Both the position numbers and the translations under genes were made by a program. From NCBI GenBank assembly GCA_018896595.1, contig JAHIME010000053.1:1-7013 (forward strand): DNA of 7,013 nt, written 5' to 3'. The notes under the pieces were generated by a model. The model was not told the origin of the DNA, did not search any database, and saw nothing but the letters and a program-made list of their open reading frames with translations. Below are positions 1 through 6,523 of the stretch, piece after piece; the first letter of the stretch is position 1; every line of letters starts with the position of its first letter. Source of the DNA: Patescibacteria group bacterium. Its GTDB lineage: Bacteria > Patescibacteriota > Patescibacteriia > Patescibacteriales > VMTK01.

Positions 1-22
1 AGTTAACCAAAGTTAATGATAA

Positions 23-51
23 TTGATTAATTTTTGTTAAATTTTTATCAA
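23..51 (+). promoter_or_regulatory. Possible promoter of the pyrKD gene
   Basis: A TTGATT box (23-28) is followed after 17 bases by TATCAA (46-51). Each matches the sigma-70 consensus at four of six positions. Transcription would begin near 57-59, inside the palindrome at 53-68, leaving a leader of about 70 bases. The stretch is so AT-rich that such matches arise easily, so this is only a candidate. Confidence 0.3.
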
Positions 52-52
52 A

Positions 53-68
53 GTCGCCTTTTGGCGAC
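53..68. promoter_or_regulatory. Perfect palindrome in the pyrKD leader
   Basis: GTCGCC, a TTTT loop and GGCGAC form a perfect 6-bp inverted repeat upstream of pyrKD. If the promoter at 23-51 is real, the palindrome covers the transcription start. It could then be a repressor operator in DNA or a hairpin at the 5' end of the mRNA. No T-run follows on the + strand, so it is not a normal terminator for rightward transcription. The role is inferred; only the symmetry is seen. Confidence 0.4.
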
Positions 69-117
69 AGACCCTTTAAGGTAATAGAAATTTGTACATT
101 GCACAAAAACCAATAGT

Positions 118-124
118 AGGAGGA
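118..124 (+). promoter_or_regulatory. Ribosome binding site that sets the pyrKD start
   Basis: AGGAGGA lies six bases before the ATG at 131, a near-ideal Shine-Dalgarno sequence and spacing. It rules against the longer in-frame start at TTG 92, which would place this site inside the coding region. Confidence 0.85.
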
Positions 125-130
125 AAAATT

Positions 131-1909
131 ATGGATAAAATAGCTGAATTTTTTGAAGCCATGGTTGAGAGTTGTATAGAGCTGGGGGGTAAAGGCTCTG
201 GAATTTTTTCCATGGATTTGTCAGTATGGCCTAGTGAGTTTCCGGTAATAAACCCGGGGCAGTTTATCACTCTTGGACCGAAACCGGAGTCGGAGTTAAG
301 GCGGCCGTTTTCAGTGGTAAGCGCGGAAAATGAATGGCTATCGCTGATTTTCAAAGTTGTCGGCGAAAATACTGAGTATTATTCCATGTTGAAAAAAGAA
401 GATAAACTCAGTTTAGCCGGTCCTTTCGGCAATCCAATTCCCATTAGCAAGAAGCGCACGAATTACATCTTGGTTGCGGGTGGCGTTGGGGCGGCAGGAT
501 TACTTTTATTTGCCGAAAGACAATGCCAATATGCGATCGATGCTAATATCGCGTTAATTGGCGCTAAAGACCAAAGCCAAATAATAGGCGCATGCGATTT
601 TAAAAAATACGGATGCGTTGTAAAAACAATCACTGATCAAGACGGATTTGTTACCGATTTATTGCAAGAACAACTGCAAGCTAATAACGGCAAATCTGTC
701 GTGATCGCCTGCGGGCCGAGGCTGATGCTGAGAAAAACGGCAGAGCTGTGTAAGGCAGCCGGTAATAAGTGTTATGTTATTATGGAAGAAATGATGGCCT
801 GCGGCATAGGAGCTTGTAAAAGTTGCGCCATTTTTGGTAAAGACGGTAAAGTTATGAATGTTTGCACTGAGGGGCCGTCTTTTGATGCCGAATGGGTGGA
901 CTGGGATAAAATGGCGCCAAGCTGCCCGGCGATTCAATTGCCGAAATCCGTTAAGAAAATAAATAATCCGATGAGGATTATATTGTATGGTCAAGAGCGT
1001 CGGCGATTAGATTTGAAAAGCCCGATTTTACCGGCTTCAGGATGTTTATCCATTCAATCCATCGAAATTTCCGGAATGAATACAAAACTTTTCGGCGCAG
1101 GCGTTACAAAAGGCGTAACTTTACAGCCGCGAGCCGGCAATCCAACGCCGAGAGTTTGCGAGGTTCAATCCGGAATGATTAATAGCATCGGCCTGCAAAA
1201 TCTTGGTCTGGAGGTATTCATTAACCAAGAATTGCCTCGCTGGCTTGAATTGTTCCCAAAAGTAATTGTCAATATATCCGGCTCAACGATTGAGGAATAT
1301 GTGGAAATTGCCGAAAAATTATCCGGAACAGGAATCGCCGCCATGGAAGTAAACATATCTTGCCCCAATATAAACGCGGGCAAAATGCTATTCGGCGTTT
1401 CTCCGAGGTTAACCCGTGAATTGGTAAAAGCAACTAGAAAAGCGGCTCCGAATATGTTTATAATCGTAAAACTTACGCCTTATGCCGGATTTATGGTTAT
1501 TGATGTCGCAAAAGCTGCGGTTCGCGCCGGAGCAGATTGCATCGCTTTCGGCAATACTTATCCCAGCATGGCGATTGACGTCCATGCTTTAATGCCGAAA
1601 ATAGGAGTTAATTTCGGCGGTCAGTCCGGATCGGGAATTCATAATTTATCGGTAAAAACCGTTTTTGATCTGACACAAGCCAGGCTGGGGGTGCCAATAA
1701 TCGGCATTGGCGGAGTCGACGGCTGGGAAGGCGCGGCTGAGTTTATTTTGGCTGGCGCCTCCGCAGTAGGCGTGGGGACGGAGTTGTTGAATAATCCGCA
1801 CAACTGCGTTAAGATCCACGAGAGTTTCTTGAAGTGGATAAAATTCCACAAGCTTGCGTGGATTGGCGATTTGGTTGGTAAAGTGAGATTGCTAAATACG
1901 CAACAATAA
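131..1909 (+). CDS. pyrKD: Fused dihydroorotate dehydrogenase B: PyrK electron-transfer part plus PyrD catalytic part
   Basis: A 592-residue protein predicted to oxidise dihydroorotate to orotate with NAD+, the fourth step of UMP synthesis, in the cytoplasm. Residues about 1-255 are PyrK-like: an FAD-binding RRPFS motif (57-61), a glycine-rich nucleotide-binding VAGGVGAAG (115-123) and a [2Fe-2S] ligand set C224-X4-C229-X2-C232-X12-C245 followed by the family's EGPSFDAE-like end. Residues about 281-592 are class 1B PyrD: an N-terminal LPASG, a GNPTPRV..GM.NSIGLQN stretch, NISCPN with the catalytic-base Cys at 411, then KLTP, GGQSGSGI and GIGGVDGW...AGASAVGVGT, which form the FMN and phosphate sites. 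Each half has about the usual length of the separate subunit (roughly 260 and 310 residues). A linker of about 25 residues joins them, with no stop or frameshift. The K-then-D order matches the usual gene order in Gram-positive pyr operons. The start is fixed by AGGAGGA at 118-124. It faces pyrC and shares its terminator. Confidence 0.93.
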   Translation: MDKIAEFFEAMVESCIELGGKGSGIFSMDLSVWPSEFPVINPGQFITLGPKPESELRRPFSVVSAENEWLSLIFKVVGENTEYYSMLKKEDKLSLAGPFGNPIPISKKRTNYILVAGGVGAAGLLLFAERQCQYAIDANIALIGAKDQSQIIGACDFKKYGCVVKTITDQDGFVTDLLQEQLQANNGKSVVIACGPRLMLRKTAELCKAAGNKCYVIMEEMMACGIGACKSCAIFGKDGKVMNVCTEGPSFDAEWVDWDKMAPSCPAIQLPKSVKKINNPMRIILYGQERRRLDLKSPILPASGCLSIQSIEISGMNTKLFGAGVTKGVTLQPRAGNPTPRVCEVQSGMINSIGLQNLGLEVFINQELPRWLELFPKVIVNISGSTIEEYVEIAEKLSGTGIAAMEVNISCPNINAGKMLFGVSPRLTRELVKATRKAAPNMFIIVKLTPYAGFMVIDVAKAAVRAGADCIAFGNTYPSMAIDVHALMPKIGVNFGGQSGSGIHNLSVKTVFDLTQARLGVPIIGIGGVDGWEGAAEFILAGASAVGVGTELLNNPHNCVKIHESFLKWIKFHKLAWIGDLVGKVRLLNTQQ

Positions 1910-1914
1910 AAAAC

Positions 1915-1947
1915 AAGGTCGGCTCTGATGATGTGAGCCGACCTTTT
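1915..1947. terminator. Bidirectional intrinsic terminator between pyrKD and pyrC
   Basis: AAGGTCGGCTC (1915-1925) pairs perfectly with GAGCCGACCTT (1935-1945), an 11-bp stem around a 9-base loop. The + strand runs into TTTT then AT-rich bases. The - strand reads the same stem into a T-run (TTGTTTTTTA). It begins five bases after the pyrKD stop and ends 11 bases from the pyrC stop, so one hairpin can end both convergent transcripts. Confidence 0.88.
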
Positions 1948-1958
1948 ATATTTGGCGC

Positions 1959-3035
1959 TTACTTTGCTGCAAGTATTCCGGCAAAGTTGTTTTTTGGAGA
2001 CGTTATTCTCCAGCTAAGAATTTTTCCCGCCCAGAGAGGCACAATACCCATATATTCGCGAGTGACTTGCCATGGTTTTTTTTCTAAAACAACAGATTGG
2101 GTTGTGGGCGGCAGACTGTAATATTGCTCGCCATTACGGCAAAAAAAATTGTTTAATGCACTGATGTTTAGTATGCCGAGCTCCTGTGATTTTTGGATGA
2201 TAAGCGGAACAGCAATTGGCGGCGGGGAGAAAATGCCGCAAGGCGGATTATCTGATTCCTTTAAGTACTTCCAATGGGCCGCGCAATCACTGCCAAATCC
2301 GATTTTAGTGTTATACGGATCATTTATTTGCCTGATAATAGACTCAGCGTCCATGGGTGATTTCAGAATAGGGTTGCATAACAAATGCGGATTTCTGCGG
2401 CCGCCATCATATAAATCTAACTTAGACAATACGCAATGATGAGCGGTTGCAGTACCAAAAACATTATCGGGCGCGCTTAAAACAACTTCAAGCAATTCGG
2501 TTGTGCTGATATGCTCAACTACTATCTTTAAATTGGGAACTTTTTCTATCAGATTTTTTAAATAAGGTATGGCGCAAACTTCTCTATAGATTCTGTTTAT
2601 TTCAATTTTAGCGATAGGATCAATGGCAAGTTCCAAATGAATTGAAAATATCATTCCCAATTCCCGCGCGGCGCGCAGAACATTATAATACTTGGGGAGT
2701 TCATCCAACTTGATGCATTCATCGGAATTGGTCGAAGCTCCTCCGGGTATAAGTTTCAGTATTCTCGCTCCCGCCATATACGCTACGCGCAGTTTATTAG
2801 GGGTCATGCTCCTGATAAACATCACTGTAAAAATGGGAGCAAATAAAGGATTATAGCCGCTGATCTCATCTTTGTAAGCTTCAACATCTTCTCCTGAAGC
2901 TATGTTTTCTTCCAGATTTCCCATCGCTACAACCCAGCCACAGACATTAAACAGCCGTATTATTGCCTTCATTAATTTTTTTTCTCTCAAATGCGCGTGC
3001 AAATCATTCAGCCTCGGTAATGTAATTTTATTCAT
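1959..3035 (-). CDS. pyrC: Dihydroorotase, class II (PyrC)
   Basis: A 358-residue zinc amidohydrolase that interconverts N-carbamoyl-L-aspartate and L-dihydroorotate, the step just before PyrKD. The length and layout match the short class II (E. coli PyrC-like, about 348 residues) and not the longer class I enzymes. All expected metal ligands are visible: H13 and H15 (HAHLR), K94 (ILKLIP, the carbamylated lysine), H133 (SIHLE), H175 (VEHIST) and D250 (GSDCAAH). Substrate-carboxylate residues R17, N40 and H254 are also present, as is the mobile substrate loop (GGASTNSDE, about 98-106). The NPHLLCNPILK and NGEQYYSLP blocks match E. coli VRPHLYCLPILK and NGPQFYGLP. Unusual changes are MGN for the common MPN and GSDCAAH for GTDSAPH. 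The ATG is preceded by GAGAGGTG (read on the - strand from 3047 to 3040) at good spacing. It runs convergently to pyrKD and divergently from recQ. Confidence 0.92.
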   Translation of the reverse strand: MNKITLPRLNDLHAHLREKKLMKAIIRLFNVCGWVVAMGNLEENIASGEDVEAYKDEISGYNPLFAPIFTVMFIRSMTPNKLRVAYMAGARILKLIPGGASTNSDECIKLDELPKYYNVLRAARELGMIFSIHLELAIDPIAKIEINRIYREVCAIPYLKNLIEKVPNLKIVVEHISTTELLEVVLSAPDNVFGTATAHHCVLSKLDLYDGGRRNPHLLCNPILKSPMDAESIIRQINDPYNTKIGFGSDCAAHWKYLKESDNPPCGIFSPPPIAVPLIIQKSQELGILNISALNNFFCRNGEQYYSLPPTTQSVVLEKKPWQVTREYMGIVPLWAGKILSWRITSPKNNFAGILAAK

Positions 3036-3085
3036 TTTTCACCTCTCAAAAAGTTTTTTGTTAAGGAGCTGATTTCCCCCTTTTT

Positions 3086-3114
3086 TTGACTATACTCTCT
3101 TTGTTTGTTAATCT
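3086..3114 (+). promoter_or_regulatory. Predicted recQ operon promoter
   Basis: TTGACT (3086-3091), a 17-base spacer and TAATCT (3109-3114) give a good sigma-70 match. Transcription would start near 3121, leaving a leader of about 27 bases before the recQ ATG at 3148. The -35 box overlaps the predicted pyrC -10 box on the other strand. Confidence 0.55.
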
Positions 3115-3117
3115 TAA
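3089..3117 (-). promoter_or_regulatory. Predicted pyrC promoter, overlapping the recQ promoter
   Basis: Read leftward, TTAAGA (3117-3112) and TATAGT (3094-3089) are 17 bases apart. The -10 box matches consensus at five of six positions and the -35 box at four. The start would fall in the A-run opposite 3081-3087, giving a leader of about 47 bases that ends in the GAGAGGTG ribosome site. The two boxes overlap the recQ -35 and -10 boxes respectively. Confidence 0.5.
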
Positions 3118-3147
3118 ATTAGTCTATTGGATTAATTTTGTCAAATT

Positions 3148-5292
3148 ATGGATAATATACCCAAACGAAAACAACAAATTTTGGAACTGTTGAAAATCCA
3201 TTACGGTTTTGATTCGTTCCGGCCCGGGCAGGAAAAAGTGATTGATAATATTCTGGCCGGAAAATCAACCATGGTGATTATGCCGACCGGCGGAGGCAAA
3301 TCTTTGTGCTATCAATTGCCGGCTTTGGTTTTGGACGGCATAACAATCGTCATTTCGCCCTTAATCGCTTTAATGAAAGACCAGGTTGACGGGCTGGAGC
3401 GCATAGGCATTCCGGCGACTTTTATCAACAGCTCCATCCCTCCGGCCGAAACATATAAACGGCTTGAAGCGATTAAGCAGGGCTCTTACAAACTGCTTTA
3501 TGTCGCTCCGGAAAGATTTTATGATAATAATTTCGTTCAAGCTTTATCCGGCATTAAAATAAGTTTGTTCGCCGTTGACGAGGCGCACTGCATCAGCCAA
3601 TGGGGCCATGATTTCCGCCCCAGCTACGTAAAACTGCGCGGCGCGGTTGAAAATCTCGGCAATCCGCCGGTCGCGGCCCTAACCGCCACTGCCACGGCTG
3701 AAGTAAGGAGGGACATAATAAAACAGCTTGGCTTGGCGAGCCCCGAATCGGTTATAACCGGCTTTAGCCGGCCGAATCTGCAGTTCGGAGTAATTCAAGC
3801 CAATGAGGCGGCAAAGCCGCAGTTCGTTATTGACGCCGTTCAAAACGCGCCCGGCGGCTCCGGCATAATTTATGTCGGCACTCGCGCCCGGGTTGATGGA
3901 CTGCTGCAGACTTTGCTGGAACACGATATTAAGGCGGTGAGCTATCACGCCGGCATGGAAGCCGAAGACCGCAAATGGGTGCAAGACAATTTTATGAGCG
4001 GCAAAGCCAAAGTGATTATCGCCACCAATGCTTTTGGCTTGGGCATTGATAAATCAGACATTAGATTTGTTATTCATTATGATATGCCCGGCACGATTGA
4101 AGCTTACTACCAGGAAGCGGGCCGGGCGGGCCGGGATGGCAAACAAAGTTTTTGTTTAATGCTTTACAGCCCGCGCGACAGGCATCTGCAGGAATTTTTT
4201 ATTAAAGGCGACAATCCTCCTCCCGAAGTTGTCCTGGAGATTTATGAAGTTTTAACAAACTGCGAAAGCGATACGGTTTTAATTACTTACGGCGAGTTAG
4301 CCGGCATGATTTCAGAATCAGTGCCGGACATGGCGATCGGCACGGCTTTAAAAATTTTGGAGCGCGAAGGATATATTTCAAGGTCCCATGAAAAAAGCGG
4401 CAACGGCTATTTAAAATTGCTCGGCGATTTTGAAAAAGCCGTAAATTCAATCAGCAAGAGAGCGAAAGTCCAGCATGAAATTATGGCCAAGTTTAAAGAA
4501 CGGTTTGAAAACGAGCTTAAAACCGGCTGGCAGGTTAATTTTGATGAAATCGCGGAAATAATCGGAGTAAAAAAAGAATCTCTAGTCCGTTTAATCAGAA
4601 ATTTAGCCGACCAAGGAATTTTGGAATATCAGCCTCCTTTTAAAGGCACGGAGATCAATATTTTAAAAAGAGTTGATAAAAACGAAATTGATATTGACTT
4701 TACCGGCCTGAAGGAAAAATTAAAAAACGCTTACAAAAAACTGGGGAAGGTGGAAGACTATGTTTATCATCATGGCTGCAGGCAAAAATATATTCTGGAT
4801 TATTTTAATGATATCACCGCCAAAGAATGCGGCAAATGCGACAACTGCTTGGTCGGCGGCGGCTACAAAAGAAAAACAGACGCTCCACGCCTGCGGACTG
4901 CAAAAAAAGAATATTTAAGTTTTGATAAAATTGATGATAGTGATGAATATGAAGATTATGAGATAGCGGAGCCGAAACAAAAAGTTAAACTGTCCACAAA
5001 ATTAACCCAGCTGGAAACTTTTGATTTATGCAACAAAGGTATGAGTATTGAAGAAATGGCGCAAGCGCGCGGCTTGACAAAAGGAACGATAATCCAGCAT
5101 CTTTGCTTTTTAATGGAAAAAAAACTGCCGGTTGATATAAACAAACTCGTCAGCCCGGCTAAGCAGAAAAAAATAAAAGCCGCCATCGCGAAAGTGGGGG
5201 GCAATAAATTAACGCCGATTAAAGAGGAGCTGGGTGATGAGGTTAGTTGGGATGAGATTAAATTGGCGCTGGCCGGGTTGAAAATTAATTAA
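3148..5292 (+). CDS. recQ: RecQ-family ATP-dependent 3'-5' DNA helicase
   Basis: A 714-residue superfamily 2 helicase that unwinds forked, recombining or gapped DNA during repair. The helicase core has motif 0 FRPGQ (24-28), Walker A PTGGGKS (46-52), SPLIALMKDQV (Ia), DEAHCISQWGHDFRPSY (DEAH at 144-147, continuing into the aromatic-rich loop), ALTATAT (III), and IIATNAFGLGIDK then QEAGRAGRDG (V and VI, about residue 322 onward). About 180 residues of mainly helical, winged-helix-like sequence then precede the zinc cluster C544-X16-C561-X2-C564-X2-C567. In E. coli RecQ the zinc ligands come directly after the helicase core; the later placement recalls the Bacteroidota-type RecQ proteins. An acidic linker (about 592-608) leads to a C-terminal helix-turn-helix of the HTH_40 type (about 616-714) where E. 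coli has HRDC. No Shine-Dalgarno site precedes the ATG. It is the first gene of a probable three-gene operon. Confidence 0.95.
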   Translation: MDNIPKRKQQILELLKIHYGFDSFRPGQEKVIDNILAGKSTMVIMPTGGGKSLCYQLPALVLDGITIVISPLIALMKDQVDGLERIGIPATFINSSIPPAETYKRLEAIKQGSYKLLYVAPERFYDNNFVQALSGIKISLFAVDEAHCISQWGHDFRPSYVKLRGAVENLGNPPVAALTATATAEVRRDIIKQLGLASPESVITGFSRPNLQFGVIQANEAAKPQFVIDAVQNAPGGSGIIYVGTRARVDGLLQTLLEHDIKAVSYHAGMEAEDRKWVQDNFMSGKAKVIIATNAFGLGIDKSDIRFVIHYDMPGTIEAYYQEAGRAGRDGKQSFCLMLYSPRDRHLQEFFIKGDNPPPEVVLEIYEVLTNCESDTVLITYGELAGMISESVPDMAIGTALKILEREGYISRSHEKSGNGYLKLLGDFEKAVNSISKRAKVQHEIMAKFKERFENELKTGWQVNFDEIAEIIGVKKESLVRLIRNLADQGILEYQPPFKGTEINILKRVDKNEIDIDFTGLKEKLKNAYKKLGKVEDYVYHHGCRQKYILDYFNDITAKECGKCDNCLVGGGYKRKTDAPRLRTAKKEYLSFDKIDDSDEYEDYEIAEPKQKVKLSTKLTQLETFDLCNKGMSIEEMAQARGLTKGTIIQHLCFLMEKKLPVDINKLVSPAKQKKIKAAIAKVGGNKLTPIKEELGDEVSWDEIKLALAGLKIN

Positions 5293-5304
5293 TAAGTGCG
5301 TTCT

Positions 5305-6081
5305 ATGGATAAACAAACTCAAAAAAATTTATTGGAGATAGTGAAGCGCAATTACGAAGAGATTGCCGAAGATTTTAACGAAACCAGAAAAAAGTATTTA
5401 TGGCCGGAGCTGTTGCAATTAACTCGGGACATAAAAGACGGCGATAAAATTTTAGATGTCGGCTGCGGCAGCGGCAGACTGTTGGAAGCGTTAAAAGATA
5501 AAAAGATTAATTATCTTGGAGTTGACACGAGCGAGAAATTAATTAAATTAGCCGAAGAGCGCTATAAAGCCGCGGGTTTTGAGTTCCAAGTCCGCGATAT
5601 TTTGGAATTAAGCAAAATACCGGAAATAAATTTTGATTATGTTTTTTGCGTCGCGGTTTTGCACCATCTGCCAGGGGAAGATCTGCGCCTCGCGTCTTTA
5701 AAACAGCTCAAAAATAAAATTAAGCCGGAGGGTAAAATCATTATAACGGTTTGGAATTTATGGAGCCGAGAAAAATTAAGAAAAATTATCATCAGAACGG
5801 AACTGTTAAAATTATTTAATAAATTAAAATTAATATTCCGCAGTTTTCGCCGGAAGAGCTCAAGAAAAAGCCAAACCGTTGAATTCCGAGCGCTTAGTAT
5901 TTCCGGCGATTTCGGCGATATTGTATTTGATTGGAAAAACAGCAAAGGCGAAAAAACGAGCCGGCGCTATTATCATGCGTTTAGAAAAAAGGAGCTGAAA
6001 AAAATAACAAAAAAAGCGGGGCTGCGAATTGAAAAAATATATAACGACAAATTTAATTATTACGCGATTTTAAAAAAATGA
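5305..6081 (+). CDS. Class I SAM-dependent methyltransferase, Trm9/ALKBH8-like
   Basis: A 258-residue Rossmann-fold methyltransferase. The SAM site is clear: motif I ILDVGCGSG (49-57), the ribose-binding acidic residue D74 in GVDTS, the adenine-side D98 in VRDIL, and post-motif CVAVLHHLP (115-123). Features outside the fold point to the Trm9/ALKBH8 family, which methylates carboxymethyl-uridine at tRNA position 34: an N-terminal YEEIAEDFNETRKKYLWPEL like the Trm9 Y..IA.HFS.TR...WP signature, and a C-terminal RRYYHAF..KEL...AGL...YNDKFNYY segment like the Trm9 YHLY..GEL...DNW end. A lysine/arginine-rich insert (about residues 150-190) could contact RNA. Substrate is inferred; a generic small-molecule or other RNA methyltransferase is possible. 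ATG 5305 is preferred over GTG 5296, which lies three bases after the recQ stop; neither has a ribosome site, so coupling to recQ translation is likely. Its stop overlaps the next start. Confidence 0.8.
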   Translation: MDKQTQKNLLEIVKRNYEEIAEDFNETRKKYLWPELLQLTRDIKDGDKILDVGCGSGRLLEALKDKKINYLGVDTSEKLIKLAEERYKAAGFEFQVRDILELSKIPEINFDYVFCVAVLHHLPGEDLRLASLKQLKNKIKPEGKIIITVWNLWSREKLRKIIIRTELLKLFNKLKLIFRSFRRKSSRKSQTVEFRALSISGDFGDIVFDWKNSKGEKTSRRYYHAFRKKELKKITKKAGLRIEKIYNDKFNYYAILKK

Positions 6082-6452
6082 AAATATCAAAAGAAAAATT
6101 TGAAAATTTAGTGGCGGAAGCGATGGAAAATTTGCCGGAAAAGTTTAAAGCCAAACTGCATAATGTAGCTATAATCGCGGAAGACCGCCCCACAAAAGAA
6201 CAGCTTCGCGGGGCAGGCAGAACAAGCAGGGATTATACGCTATTCGGCTTGTTTGAAGGCTACTGCCAGGCCAGACGAGCTAATATCGGGCCTGTTTTGC
6301 CGGACAGAATTACGATATTCAGAAAAGCGATCTGCGATTTTTGCTCAAGTGAAGATGAAATAAAAAAAAGTATAACAAGCACGGTAAAACACGAAATAGC
6401 CCATCATTTCGGCTCTGATGAGAAAGGAGCGAGCAAGGCGAGCAAAAATTAA
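6078..6452 (+). CDS. Small zincin-like metallopeptidase (PF06262 / DUF1025 type)
   Basis: A 124-residue protein with the minimal zincin motif HEIAHHFG: zinc ligands H105 and H109, and catalytic base E106. The conserved block LFGLFEGY...IGPVLPDRITIF (about 55-81) is the family signature, so assignment to the small PF06262 group is firm, though cellular substrates of that group are poorly known. The family normally reads HExxHxxGxxD near its end. Here the motif is HEIAHHFGSDE, with one residue fewer before the Asp, so E115 and not D114 sits at the usual third-ligand spacing. The last residues (KGASKASKN) are low-complexity and come from a 9-base period repeat (GCGAGCAA at 6429-6436 and 6438-6445). 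No signal peptide or membrane segment is seen. The ATG overlaps the methyltransferase TGA as ATGA, without a Shine-Dalgarno site, so translation is probably coupled. A terminator follows at 6491. Confidence 0.82.
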   Translation: MKISKEKFENLVAEAMENLPEKFKAKLHNVAIIAEDRPTKEQLRGAGRTSRDYTLFGLFEGYCQARRANIGPVLPDRITIFRKAICDFCSSEDEIKKSITSTVKHEIAHHFGSDEKGASKASKN

Positions 6453-6471
6453 GCTTGATTTTTTTATAATA

Positions 6472-6485
6472 TTATGTTAACATAA
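6472..6485. other. 14-bp perfect palindrome after the zincin gene
   Basis: TTATGTTAACATAA is fully self-complementary and lies 19 bases past the zincin stop, just before the terminator. It could be a protein-binding site or chance in AT-rich DNA. A TATAAT at 6465-6470 has no -35 partner. Confidence 0.25.
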
Positions 6486-6490
6486 ATTTG

Positions 6491-6510
6491 AACTCCGAAA
6501 GGAGTTTTTT
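6491..6510 (+). terminator. Intrinsic terminator of the recQ operon
   Basis: AACTCC (6491-6496), a GAAA tetraloop and GGAGTT (6501-6506) form a stable 6-bp hairpin leading straight into a run of six T (6505-6510). It begins 38 bases after the zincin stop and is the only good terminator found for the recQ, methyltransferase and zincin unit. Confidence 0.85.
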
Positions 6511-6523
6511 GCAACTGCTAATT

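Noticed and set aside
25..43. An AT-rich GATTAATTTT-like stretch shared by the pyrKD leader and the region just before recQ (3130-3147)
   Set aside because: Both stretches are nearly pure A/T with no further extension of the match. Base composition is enough to explain it.
1919..1931. A 13-base match TCGGCTCTGATGA between the pyr terminator and the zincin gene (6409-6421)
   Set aside because: One shared 13-mer within 7 kb is not surprising by chance, and the contexts (terminator loop versus conserved coding sequence) are unrelated.
2149..2439. Open frame of 96 codons on the + strand inside pyrC
   Set aside because: It lies antisense to conserved pyrC motifs including the D250 region, has no ribosome site and no recognisable domain.
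3076..3088. A7 then G5 run at the predicted pyrC start, as a possible nucleotide-sensing (reiterative transcription or start-switching) control
   Set aside because: Known pyrimidine control of this kind depends on U or C near the start. Here the first bases are all purines, so UTP or CTP levels would not be sensed.
6078..6081. Possible recoding of TGA as glycine, as in some Patescibacteria
   Set aside because: TGA ends the methyltransferase exactly in an ATGA overlap with the next gene, and no conserved position in the proteins requires TGA to be read. The standard code fits.
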